64,000 nucleotides of DNA from Terriglobia bacterium (GTDB lineage: Bacteria; Acidobacteriota; Terriglobia; Bryobacterales; UBA6623). The position numbers and the translations under genes were made by a program. The stretch covers positions 53,176 to 117,175 of the forward strand of contig VXMF01000004.1 of NCBI GenBank assembly GCA_009841225.1, written 5' to 3'. Below, one piece after another: positions 8,704 to 17,665 of this stretch (positions are counted from its first letter, which is position 1; every line of letters begins with the position of its first letter). Below the pieces are notes generated by a model. It was not told the origin of the DNA. It did no database searches and worked only from the letters and a program-made list of their open reading frames with translations.

Positions 8704-9870
8704 TTACTCCGCCACCGCGACCGGCAGCCCTTCGCGAGCTCCCGGCACAGTGCCGGAAACCACGCCCGCACCCACGTCAAATGACCGGACCACCCAGCCT
8801 TCAGGCGTCCTCCCGAGAGTTTCCGGCTCGAACGATCTCAGTGCGCCTCCCTTCACCACCCAGACCCTGCCGCGTTCCTGCAAGACCGATTCCGGAAGCA
8901 CATAAACGTCCCGGTAGCTGGGTCCGTCGATGGCGACCTCGACGAATGCCCCGGGCACCGGCAGGGAGCTTGCGCGCGCGTTGGCGGAGAACTTCAGGAA
9001 TACTGTCGCCAGCCGCGTCCCGGGCGCGACCACCGACGAGACCCGCGCAACTCTCGCTCTCCAAGATCCCATCTCTCCGGAAACCCGAGCGATTCGGCCG
9101 ACCACCGGGGACAAATAGTCCAGATCCCGTGGCTCGATCGGCACGTTCACTTGCAGCGCCGCCGGCCTGTACACAGCACCCAGGGCCGTTCGTCCCGCAA
9201 GATCGAGCGGGCCGACCAGTTCACCCACCTCGACGTCCGAGCTCATCACGCGGCCGTCGTAGGGCAAGGAAATGTTCGTGTCCTGAACGCGCAGCTCCGC
9301 TAGCTTCAGGACGGCTCGCGCCTTCTCAAGTTCCGCCTCGGCCTCGGCGATCTTGGGCAGGCGGCGTACCCACTCTGACGCCTCGACCCCCGGATTCTCA
9401 AGAGCCAATTTCCTCGTGGCCTCCTCGCCGCGAGCCTTTTCAGCCCACACTCGGGCCTCCGCTTCCCGAACGGCCATGGTTGCCACCTCGACCTGCAATT
9501 CAAGCTTGGTGGGGTCGATCCGGATGAAGGTCTCGTCCGCAGCGAACGAGCCGCCGCTGCTGAACTTCGGCGAAACCCAGACCACGCGACCGACGACCTC
9601 GGACACTACCGACGCCTTCTCTTCAAGCGTCACTGAACCGGTCAGTTCCACTCTCAGCGATTGCTCGGTAGAAGCCGGGCGAATCACCGTGACCGTCGGC
9701 CCGGCGCTGTCCGGTGACAGGTCAGCAATCGCGCTCCGATCTATGCGGCTTGGTGCGCGGGCGAGGTAAAGCGCCAAAGCAATCGCGCCAAGAACGAAGG
9801 CCGCCTGAGCATAGCCGCGCCATGAACGCTGGCCGAACCCATCGCTGGAGTTAGGAGATTCTTCAAGCAT
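8704..9870 (-). CDS. RND efflux membrane-fusion (HlyD-type) adaptor
   Basis: 388 residues. It starts at ATG 9870 behind GAGGA with a 7-nt spacer. One N-terminal membrane anchor (YAQAAFVLGAIALALYLA) is followed by a lipoyl/barrel-sandwich half (VELTGSVTLEEKASVVSEVVGRV), a coiled-coil hairpin (residues about 140-200, Ala/Glu/Arg rich), the second lipoyl half (PYDGRVMSSDVEVGELV) and beta-barrel and membrane-proximal domains. It bridges the RND pump to an outer-membrane channel in the periplasm. It is the first gene of a two-gene operon, and its promoter should lie in 9871-10300, divergent from the PKS promoter. Confidence 0.88.
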   Translation of the reverse strand: MLEESPNSSDGFGQRSWRGYAQAAFVLGAIALALYLARAPSRIDRSAIADLSPDSAGPTVTVIRPASTEQSLRVELTGSVTLEEKASVVSEVVGRVVWVSPKFSSGGSFAADETFIRIDPTKLELQVEVATMAVREAEARVWAEKARGEEATRKLALENPGVEASEWVRRLPKIAEAEAELEKARAVLKLAELRVQDTNISLPYDGRVMSSDVEVGELVGPLDLAGRTALGAVYRPAALQVNVPIEPRDLDYLSPVVGRIARVSGEMGSWRARVARVSSVVAPGTRLATVFLKFSANARASSLPVPGAFVEVAIDGPSYRDVYVLPESVLQERGRVWVVKGGALRSFEPETLGRTPEGWVVRSFDVGAGVVSGTVPGAREGLPVAVAE

Positions 9871-10539
9871 TTGGAATTCCTCGGTTTGAAGTAGAGTACA
9901 TCAGAACGCGGCCTTGATCGTCCGCGCGTCGGGTTCGTCAGCTGCGCCAATCTGACATGGGGTCGAAGCGCTGGTGAAGCGTCTCCGGCGGACAATGGCA
10001 GGGCCGGCTTCCGCGTCGCCCATCCGGAGGCGTGCGCGGTGTCCGCGAACCATCCGGTCCGCCTGGTCCCTGCACCTCTCATTGCAGTCCGTTGACGCTT
10101 GGATGCCTCAGTCCATGTCGCTGCCTGCATAGCTCGCGTCTCCTGCTGCCAATCGAAAGCGACAGTCTTCGGCCGGGATTCGAACCCCCAGAGGAACACC
10201 TGGAAGATGCCTCCCCCACGGCACACTGAACTATTCGAGCTAGGAGCCTCTACGCTACGTTCTGGGCGTTGCCACAGCATTTGAACCTAGGTTTTCTACT
10301 ATAGTTAAGTTATCGACTGGATCGACAGAAAGATCTGATCGTATTCCTGACTTCGTAGTTACCGGTAACGTTGAATACGAGACTGGTGCAATAGGATCGA
10401 TATGGAGTTTTTTGATTGCGGCCCGCTAGCCGGCTGGTCCGAGCCGGAGCGTCTGAGTTGCAAAAAGCATGGTCCGCAAAGCACGAACTGCCTTGGATTT
10501 CACCGGTGGAGCCGCTGAGTGCGTACGGGGAACTTGCAC
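9871..10539. other. Divergent intergenic region, efflux operon / swf operon
   Basis: About 670 bases without a credible gene. Overlapping reading frames here show no protein-like composition. The segment 10270-10420 is clearly AT-richer than its surroundings and holds the palindromes described separately, so it probably carries the swf promoter and a regulator site. The ribosome-binding site GGGGAA (10527-10532) precedes the PKS start. Confidence 0.5.
10339..10380. promoter_or_regulatory. Nested inverted repeats upstream of swfA (operator candidate)
   Basis: A perfect 12-bp palindrome (GTTACCGGTAAC, 10358-10369) lies within an outer 8-bp inverted repeat, TCGTATTC (10339-10346) and GAATACGA (10373-10380). 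The segment is AT-rich and about 160 bases upstream of the PKS start. It is a candidate operator or cruciform. No matching regulator gene of a recognisable type adjoins the cluster. Confidence 0.45.
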
Positions 10540-13500
10540 ATGGAAGTTGCCGCCCAAGCCGGAATGGGCGTCGCGTCGGAGGATGGATCTTCACCCCAAA
10601 TGCCGGTGGCCATTGTGGGTTACAGCTACCGCATGCCCGGGGGGATCCGTACCGACGACGAGTTCTGGCGTCTACTGAGCGAACGCGAGATTGTCCAAGA
10701 ACCGATCACCGACCGCTACGGCAGGGGGTACCGGCCCGTCGGTGAGTCTTCCGGCCCGGGCCGGTTCGCCAGCCCGTATGAAGGGCTGATCCGCGACGAC
10801 GCCGAAAAGCTCTTCGACCGCAGTCTCTTCGGCCTGTCCCAAAACGAGGCGGTGTTGGTGGATCCCCAGATGAGGATGCTGTTGACCTGTGCCTGGGAGA
10901 CCTTCGAACGCTCCGGTTGGAATCTCCATTCACTGCGCAACAGTCGAACCGGCATATTCATCGGCGCCCAGGTCCCGCCGGTGGCCAGCTGGCGGCCGAT
11001 GCGAGGGGCTTCGCAGTTCGATGTGACGAGCATCAGCCTGGCCATGCTGGCCAACCGTATCTCCTATCACTTCAATCTGATGGGACCGTCGACAACCTAT
11101 TGCACGGCCTGTTCGGCAAGTCTGACGGCCATGCACGCGGCGCTGAACGCGTTCCGCTGCGGCGACTGCGAGCAGGCCGTTGTTGGCTCCGTCAACTACC
11201 TGGGAACAGCGAGGCTGAGCGCTTCCTTCAACGCCTTGGGGGTGATCAGCCCGGACGGCAAGTGCCATTCCTTCGACGCGGAGGCCAACGGCTACATGCG
11301 CTCCGAAGGCACGTTCACATTTGCGATCAAGCCACTGGAATCGGCCGAACGAGACGGTGACCGCATCTTCGCCGTTGTGGAGGCAACCGCCGTCAATGCG
11401 GCCGGCGCCGCCGATGACACCGCGAGCCTCTCTCAAGGCCGGTACATCACCGCACCCACGCGTCACGCGCAGGTGGCACTCATGCGCCAGGCCTGCGCCC
11501 GGGCGGCCCGCGAACCCCAGGAATTCGACTATATCGAGGCTCATGCGACCGGCACTGTCGTCGGAGACCGGGTCGAGGGCAACGCCATCGGGACGGCGTT
11601 CGGCGGCGTCGATCGTGACGTTCCCTTGCGCATTTCGAGCGTCAAGAGCAACGTCGGCCATATGGAAGCCGCCGCGTTCCACTGCGCACTGCTCAAAGTC
11701 ATTCTGATGATGCAGCACCGCACGTTCGCCCCGACTTCCAAGAATTTCTTGGTCCCCAATCCAGAGATTGATTTCGACCGCGGCCCGATGCAGGTGCAGA
11801 CCTCCTGCGAGCCGTTTCCCGACCGCCCAGTGGTGGTCGGGATCAATTCGTTCGGCTTTGGCGGCGCCAACGGGCACTGCGTGGTGCGCGAATACCGCCC
11901 GTCCCGGCCGCTCGGCCGCTCGGTGCCACTGGCCCCGGAAGCCGGCTTCATGATTCCGCTATCCGCTCGCACCTCAGAGAGCTTGGCCCGAAGTGCCGAG
12001 CTGCTGCGGGGCACGCTGAGCGAGCAGGAGGTCGACCTCTATACCCTGGCCGGCAATCTCGGCCGTCGTCGCACACACTTCGCGGCGCGCACTTCCTTTG
12101 CCGTGATGAACCGGGAGGGCTTGGCTGCGGCGCTCGATGCATTTGTCCGAGACCCGGCCCCGGTCGCCACGGTGGAGGAAGGCCATCGTCGACTGGCCAT
12201 GGTGTTCTCCGGCCAAGGCACGCAATGGGTGGGGTGCGGGCGCGAGCTCTACGAGGCCGAACCGACATTCCGGCGCGCGATCGATGGCGTTGAGGAACAC
12301 TGGCGGAGCCACTCCGACACGTCGTTGCGGGAAGCCTGCTTCTCCGCCCCGCAAGAGCAGCTCAACGAAGTCCGCTTGGCCCAGCCTGTGATCTTCATGA
12401 TCCAGTGCGCGCTGGTTGAGCTGCTCAAGACTTGGGGCGTCTATCCCGATTGCGTGGTGGGGCACAGCTCCGGCGAGGTTGCCGCCGCATACGCGTCCGG
12501 GGCCCTGTCGCTGGCCGAGGCGACCCGTCTGGTATTCCACCGCGCCACCTTGCAGCAGCGCACGGCGGGGTCCGGCCGATTGCTGGCCATCGGCCTTGAC
12601 CGGACGGGCTTGGAGGAACTGCTCCACTCCCTGGACATATCCTTTCAGTTCGGAGAAGACGGAAACCGCGGGCCGACAGCGGTCGAAATCGCCTGCGAGA
12701 ACGCACCCGCCAACACTGTCATCTGCGGAAAGGAAGCAGCCTTGCGACCCGTGATAGAGGCACTGGACCGCCACCGCCTGCAGAACGTCTTGCTGCCCGG
12801 GAACATCGCCTTCCACTCCACTGCCATGGAACCGATCCGGGACGCTACATTGGCGGCTCTGTCGTTCTTGGACGACTGCGGATCCGCCCCCGACGTACCC
12901 TTCGTCTCATCGGTCACAGGCGAAGTCACGACTCGGCTAGACAGCGTCTATTGGTGGTCGAATATCCGCCAGCCCGTTCGGTTCGCGGCGGCGATGGAAA
13001 CCGTTCAGCGCGAATACCGCCCCGATGCGGTGCTGGAAATCGCCCCGCACTGTTCGCTGCAACCCACCATCGCGCAGTGCCTCGAAGGCAACGTCCGGGC
13101 GCCGGTCTGCCTCCAGACGCTGGTGCGGGACAGCGATGCCCGCCTGGACTTTCAGCAGACCCTTGGCTCTCTGTTCCGAGCTGGCGTCGCGCTCGACTTC
13201 GACGCCCAGTATCCGCGGCCCGAACCGATCGCCCACCTACTTCCCGGCCATCCGAGGGCAGAGCAAGCGACGATCGAACCCATGGTTGACAACGAGATGT
13301 TCGTCCGCCAGGGCGAGTACTCTCACGGCCCGTTGGTGGGCCACAAGGTCCCCTGCGACCACATGCTCTTCGAAGCCCGGCTCTCGGAAAAGGACTTCCC
13401 TTGGATGGCGGACCATCGCGTGCACCATGCGGCGATCATGCCGGCGGCCGGTTACATCGAGCTGATCCTGGAGGCCCTCGGGGGTGCTCCGGTGTACTTC

Positions 13501-16500
13501 GAAGTACTCGAGTTCCTGCAGCCCTGTCCCATCCCGAAACTGGCGGTGCGGCTGCAAACAGCCTTGTATCGGGCCGCCTCGGACCCGGACGAATTCACCT
13601 TCACGATTTCCTCCCGGGCCTACGATGTCGACGCAAGCAGCGAGCTGCACTGCCGCGGAAAGGTCCGCCTTGCGGGCGACGACCACGCGGTGGACGTGGC
13701 GGAACGACTAGCGGACATCGACAAGACCAACTTCGAATCCTCATCCCTCGCAGATGACCGGAACTTCTACGAGCGCCTGGAAGCGGTTCTGAGCGAAACC
13801 TTCCAATACGGTCCGTTCTTCCGAACCATTCGGCGCGTCCAAGTGGACACGATTTCAAGGGCCTACCTTTTCGATGTAGAGATGGACGAAGGATTGTGGA
13901 CGACGGGTCGTGACGAGGGCTACGTGTCGTGCCCTCCGCTGCTTGACGGGGGGCTCCAAATATTCCTGTATCATCTGCTGACCGCCGCCGATCTGTTCGC
14001 CATACCGCAGCGCGCCGAAGGCATGACGTTCCTTCGCCGGCCGACCGGACCGCGGATCACGTGCCATGTCACCAAGCCCCGCGACGATTGGATGAATGCG
14101 AACGAACGGGGACAATACTCCGTCCGTCGCGGCGAGAGGTCGGGAGGTAGCATCAGCTTCTACGACACCGAGACCGGAGACCTCGTCGCCCACATCGGCG
14201 ACTACACCTATTTCACCTCCAATCCGCGCTGGAACGATCTGCCGAACAGCAAGCACCGGATCGTCTGGCAGCCGAAGTTCATTCCAAGCGGCCCGGCTCT
14301 GACCGACCGCTTGCCCGACGGCGAGATCGCGCCCGCAGCCCTGATCGCCGCTCTGGAGGAGCTGCGAGAGGGCGAGTCTCACTCCTGTCACGTTGTCGAG
14401 CTGGCGGGCGGGCGGGAGCCGGACCGGACCGCCCTGAAGAGCTGCCTTGACGATCTTTCAGGCGCCAACAGCCAAAGCGAATACTGGCTGGTGTCAGACA
14501 ACGAGGAGGCCGCTCGGGACTGTTACGACGCATTTCATCAACACGATGCCGCTCTACGGTTCACGAGCGTCGATCCATCCGCGCCTTGGGAACCGGAGGG
14601 CGGTTTGCTGCGTCGGGCAGCCGCCGAGATCGTCCTGCTGCACAGCGACGCATCTCTCGGGCCGGAGAGATGGGAGCTGGCCCGTCAGTTGGCGGTAGCC
14701 GGCGGCCTCGCCCTAGCCGTTCACGACGAAGACTGTTCGATCGAACCAGGCACGGGCTGGAGAACCTTGCGCGCGGGGCGACGCGCGACCTTGCTGCAAG
14801 CGCCGGATGAATACGTCGACACGGCCGACGCCGCGGAGCTTCCGGGTCCGAGATGGGTGTTGGGAGAGCGGGGGAGCTGGGCTTCCGAATGGGTGTCCCT
14901 GCTCGACCGGCCGGGATCGGTGCACCTGATCCCCAATCGAGACTCGACCGGCGCTGCGCTGCAAGCGCTCCACGAGTGGCCGGACGCGACCGACCTGCGG
15001 GCCATCGACTTCTTCTGCGGCATCGATCCCGGAGACCCGGCGGGCAAGGATCTGGCCGCGGGTTTCATCGCTTTCGTCCAAGCGCTGACTTCGCATCGAA
15101 TCGAGCAGGCCAATCGCCCCTGCCGATTGACCGTGGTGACACAGGGAGCCGCCCACACTGTGGAAGATGCACGCGGCAGCGTGCTTTGGGGTGCGGTCCG
15201 CAGCATGGCGCTGGAAATCGGGGATGACGCCAAGATCGATTTCCGACTGGTCGATCTGGGGGATCCGAGCGACCTGGAAACTCTGGCGTGGCTCGCGCGG
15301 TGCGATCTGCGCGAACGCGAGTTGGCGGTGCGCAAGAAGCGTCTGTGGGCACCCCGGATGGTCAGTCTCAAAGAGCGATATTTGCCCGTTCCCGCCGCGG
15401 GCGAGTGCGCCTACCGGCTCGCTCTGGACAATCCCGGACAAGTCGCCGGTCTACAGATGAAGACCTACGAACCGGCCGCGCCCGGGCCAGAGGATGTGGA
15501 GATCGGCGTGACGGCGGCGGCCCTGAACTTCCGCGACGTCATGGTGACGCTTGGTCTCTTGCCGGCGCTAGCCTACGAGCGCTCGGCACTGGGACAGCAA
15601 GTCGGCATGGAGGCCAGCGGGATCGTTCGCCGGGTCGGATCCGAAGTGCGGCACTGCCGTGTCGGGGATGCGGTGGCCTTTGTCGCAGGCGGCTGCATTG
15701 CCAATCGCGTGACAGTCGACCAGTCCCTCGTCTTCGCCAAACCCGACGGCCTCAGCATGGAAGAGGCCGCCTCCACACTGTCGGTCTACGTCACCGCATA
15801 CTATTCGCTCATCCATACGGCGCGTCTGATGAAGGGGCAGCGAGTGCTGATCCACTCCGCGATGGGCGGCGTCGGGCAGGCCGCTATCGCCCTGGCCAAG
15901 CATGTAGGGGCCGAGGTTTACGCGACGGCCGGCAGCGAGAGCAAGCGCGAGCAACTGCTGGCGCTGGGCGTACGCGCCGCATTCGATTCCCACAGTTTCG
16001 ATTGGCATGACGGGCTCATGGCGGCTACCGCGGGCGAAGGTGTTGACGTTGTCCTGAATTCTCTTGCAGGACGCCATATCGAACTCTGTCTTCAGGCCCT
16101 GCGGCCAGGCGGCTGCCATTGCGAGATCGGCAAAGTCGACATCTATGCGGACAACGATCTCAGCCTGCGAGTTTTTCGGAAGAACCTGCGATTCGCGGCG
16201 ATCGACATCGACCGTCTGCTGCTCGACGATCCCCTCCTGGCGCGCGAAATTTCCCAAGCTTGCCTCGACCTGATCGCAAAGGGATCCCTGTCGCCGTTAC
16301 CCGTCACCGCGTTTCCCTATGCGGATTACGCGAAGGCTATTCGGCAGATGGCCGCCGGCCAGCACCAAGGCAAGCTGGTTCTGATCGCTCCCCCGGATTC
16401 TGACAATCCCGGATTCCCGATCGCCGACGTGCGGCCGCTGTTCGATCCTGACGCGACTTATCTGGTCACTGGCGCTCTGGGCGGATTCGGCCTGAGATTG

Positions 16501-17640
16501 GTGCCCTATTTGGTGGCCTCAGGGGCGCGTCATCTCACCCTGATGGACCGCCATCCCGAGCGCAACCGGGATGCGGACTGGATTCGCCGGTCGAGCGCTC
16601 TGGCCTACATGGACGAGCAGGTCGAGTTCGACATCGTGGCTGGCGACGTTGCGGTGGAAGACGACGTGCAGCGCTGCGTTGCGCAAATCCAACGGCCGCT
16701 CAAGGGTGTTTTCCACCTCGCCGGCGTTCTGGACGATCACTTGCTAGACGATCTGTCGGCGGAATCCGTGGCACGGGTCTTCGCGCCCAAGGCCCTCGGC
16801 GCGCTCCACCTCCACCGCGCCACGCGAGACCGCGCGCTCGACTACTTCGTGCTGTTCTCGTCAACCTCCTCTGCCCTGGGCAACCCCGGACAGATCAACT
16901 ACAGCGCCGCCAACGGCTTCCTCGACGGTCTCGCGGCCAGCCGCCGGAGACAGGGCCTGCCATGTCTGGCCTACAATATGGCCGCCGTGGCCGATGCAGG
17001 CATGGCCGCCCGAAGTCTTCCGGTCTTGCGCATGATGAGAGCGGCGGGCCTGCCCCCGGTGAGCAGCGATTTCGCTACCGCTAATCTGGATTACGCCCTG
17101 CGTGCGATGTCGGACCAGGATCATCTGGTCTGCGCCCTGTTCGAACGTCCGTTGTGGACGGTGGACTTTGCCGACTACATGCGCATTGGACGCCTGATGC
17201 GCAACCGAGACGCGTTCGAGGCCGGACCCGCCGGCGAGTGGACGGTTGAAACCGTAGTGGCGCAGATTGCGGCCAAGGTGGCCGAGCTTTGCGGTCACGA
17301 AGAGAGCGGAGCCGAAGAACCATTGTCCAGTTTCGGACTGACGTCGCTCTCAGTCGCCGAGCTTGGAACATTCATCCAGACGGAGTTCAACTATCGAGTG
17401 AGCGCGCTCGAACTGATGACCACCGCTTCCGCCCTGTCGCTGGCGCAGGGCATTGTCCATGGCGAGGATGAAGTCGCCGAGGATCCCGACGACGCGAGCG
17501 TGGAGCCCGTCGGGGAGGTATCCGCTGCTGCCCCATCATGCGCACGGCGTACGCCGTCGATCTTCGCAAGCCCGCCGGAGAGCCATTTCCCGAACTTCGA
17601 CGGTGCCGGCACGACGGAGTCGGCGGCCCACCAGCCTTGA
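10540..17640 (+). CDS. swfA: Mono-modular, fully reducing type I PKS/FAS (swfA-type)
   Basis: 2366 residues from ATG 10540, preferred to GTG 10519 because GGGGAA lies 7 nt before it and the KS begins at residue 21 (MPVAIVGYSYRMPGG). Domain order is KS-AT-DH-linker-ER-KR-ACP. KS (to ~450): Cys191 in TACSAS, EAHATGT and KSNVGH. AT (554-860): GHSSG with Ser643, and an AFHS-type motif suggesting malonyl use. DH (925-1225): His959 with Asp1136 and Gln1140. ER (~1640-1950): NFRDVM and GGVGQ. KR (1968-2200): TGALGGFG, Tyr2121. ACP: Ser2269 in GLTSL, where Asp is usual before Ser. No methyltransferase or thioesterase domain. It should iteratively build a saturated chain. Partners and order match the swf family of sponge symbionts as I recall it. 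Confidence 0.85.
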   Translation: MEVAAQAGMGVASEDGSSPQMPVAIVGYSYRMPGGIRTDDEFWRLLSEREIVQEPITDRYGRGYRPVGESSGPGRFASPYEGLIRDDAEKLFDRSLFGLSQNEAVLVDPQMRMLLTCAWETFERSGWNLHSLRNSRTGIFIGAQVPPVASWRPMRGASQFDVTSISLAMLANRISYHFNLMGPSTTYCTACSASLTAMHAALNAFRCGDCEQAVVGSVNYLGTARLSASFNALGVISPDGKCHSFDAEANGYMRSEGTFTFAIKPLESAERDGDRIFAVVEATAVNAAGAADDTASLSQGRYITAPTRHAQVALMRQACARAAREPQEFDYIEAHATGTVVGDRVEGNAIGTAFGGVDRDVPLRISSVKSNVGHMEAAAFHCALLKVILMMQHRTFAPTSKNFLVPNPEIDFDRGPMQVQTSCEPFPDRPVVVGINSFGFGGANGHCVVREYRPSRPLGRSVPLAPEAGFMIPLSARTSESLARSAELLRGTLSEQEVDLYTLAGNLGRRRTHFAARTSFAVMNREGLAAALDAFVRDPAPVATVEEGHRRLAMVFSGQGTQWVGCGRELYEAEPTFRRAIDGVEEHWRSHSDTSLREACFSAPQEQLNEVRLAQPVIFMIQCALVELLKTWGVYPDCVVGHSSGEVAAAYASGALSLAEATRLVFHRATLQQRTAGSGRLLAIGLDRTGLEELLHSLDISFQFGEDGNRGPTAVEIACENAPANTVICGKEAALRPVIEALDRHRLQNVLLPGNIAFHSTAMEPIRDATLAALSFLDDCGSAPDVPFVSSVTGEVTTRLDSVYWWSNIRQPVRFAAAMETVQREYRPDAVLEIAPHCSLQPTIAQCLEGNVRAPVCLQTLVRDSDARLDFQQTLGSLFRAGVALDFDAQYPRPEPIAHLLPGHPRAEQATIEPMVDNEMFVRQGEYSHGPLVGHKVPCDHMLFEARLSEKDFPWMADHRVHHAAIMPAAGYIELILEALGGAPVYFEVLEFLQPCPIPKLAVRLQTALYRAASDPDEFTFTISSRAYDVDASSELHCRGKVRLAGDDHAVDVAERLADIDKTNFESSSLADDRNFYERLEAVLSETFQYGPFFRTIRRVQVDTISRAYLFDVEMDEGLWTTGRDEGYVSCPPLLDGGLQIFLYHLLTAADLFAIPQRAEGMTFLRRPTGPRITCHVTKPRDDWMNANERGQYSVRRGERSGGSISFYDTETGDLVAHIGDYTYFTSNPRWNDLPNSKHRIVWQPKFIPSGPALTDRLPDGEIAPAALIAALEELREGESHSCHVVELAGGREPDRTALKSCLDDLSGANSQSEYWLVSDNEEAARDCYDAFHQHDAALRFTSVDPSAPWEPEGGLLRRAAAEIVLLHSDASLGPERWELARQLAVAGGLALAVHDEDCSIEPGTGWRTLRAGRRATLLQAPDEYVDTADAAELPGPRWVLGERGSWASEWVSLLDRPGSVHLIPNRDSTGAALQALHEWPDATDLRAIDFFCGIDPGDPAGKDLAAGFIAFVQALTSHRIEQANRPCRLTVVTQGAAHTVEDARGSVLWGAVRSMALEIGDDAKIDFRLVDLGDPSDLETLAWLARCDLRERELAVRKKRLWAPRMVSLKERYLPVPAAGECAYRLALDNPGQVAGLQMKTYEPAAPGPEDVEIGVTAAALNFRDVMVTLGLLPALAYERSALGQQVGMEASGIVRRVGSEVRHCRVGDAVAFVAGGCIANRVTVDQSLVFAKPDGLSMEEAASTLSVYVTAYYSLIHTARLMKGQRVLIHSAMGGVGQAAIALAKHVGAEVYATAGSESKREQLLALGVRAAFDSHSFDWHDGLMAATAGEGVDVVLNSLAGRHIELCLQALRPGGCHCEIGKVDIYADNDLSLRVFRKNLRFAAIDIDRLLLDDPLLAREISQACLDLIAKGSLSPLPVTAFPYADYAKAIRQMAAGQHQGKLVLIAPPDSDNPGFPIADVRPLFDPDATYLVTGALGGFGLRLVPYLVASGARHLTLMDRHPERNRDADWIRRSSALAYMDEQVEFDIVAGDVAVEDDVQRCVAQIQRPLKGVFHLAGVLDDHLLDDLSAESVARVFAPKALGALHLHRATRDRALDYFVLFSSTSSALGNPGQINYSAANGFLDGLAASRRRQGLPCLAYNMAAVADAGMAARSLPVLRMMRAAGLPPVSSDFATANLDYALRAMSDQDHLVCALFERPLWTVDFADYMRIGRLMRNRDAFEAGPAGEWTVETVVAQIAAKVAELCGHEESGAEEPLSSFGLTSLSVAELGTFIQTEFNYRVSALELMTTASALSLAQGIVHGEDEVAEDPDDASVEPVGEVSAAAPSCARRTPSIFASPPESHFPNFDGAGTTESAAHQP

Positions 17641-17665
17641 ATGAGGGAACGGAGGACGGCAATCC

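Noticed and set aside
10171..10230. tRNA-like T-arm on the minus strand (TTCGAAT after GGGGG)
   Set aside because: Only three T-stem pairs form around the T-loop, and no complementary acceptor 5' strand, D-arm or anticodon arm could be found nearby. Treated as a coincidence or tRNA relic, and not as tRNA-Sec.
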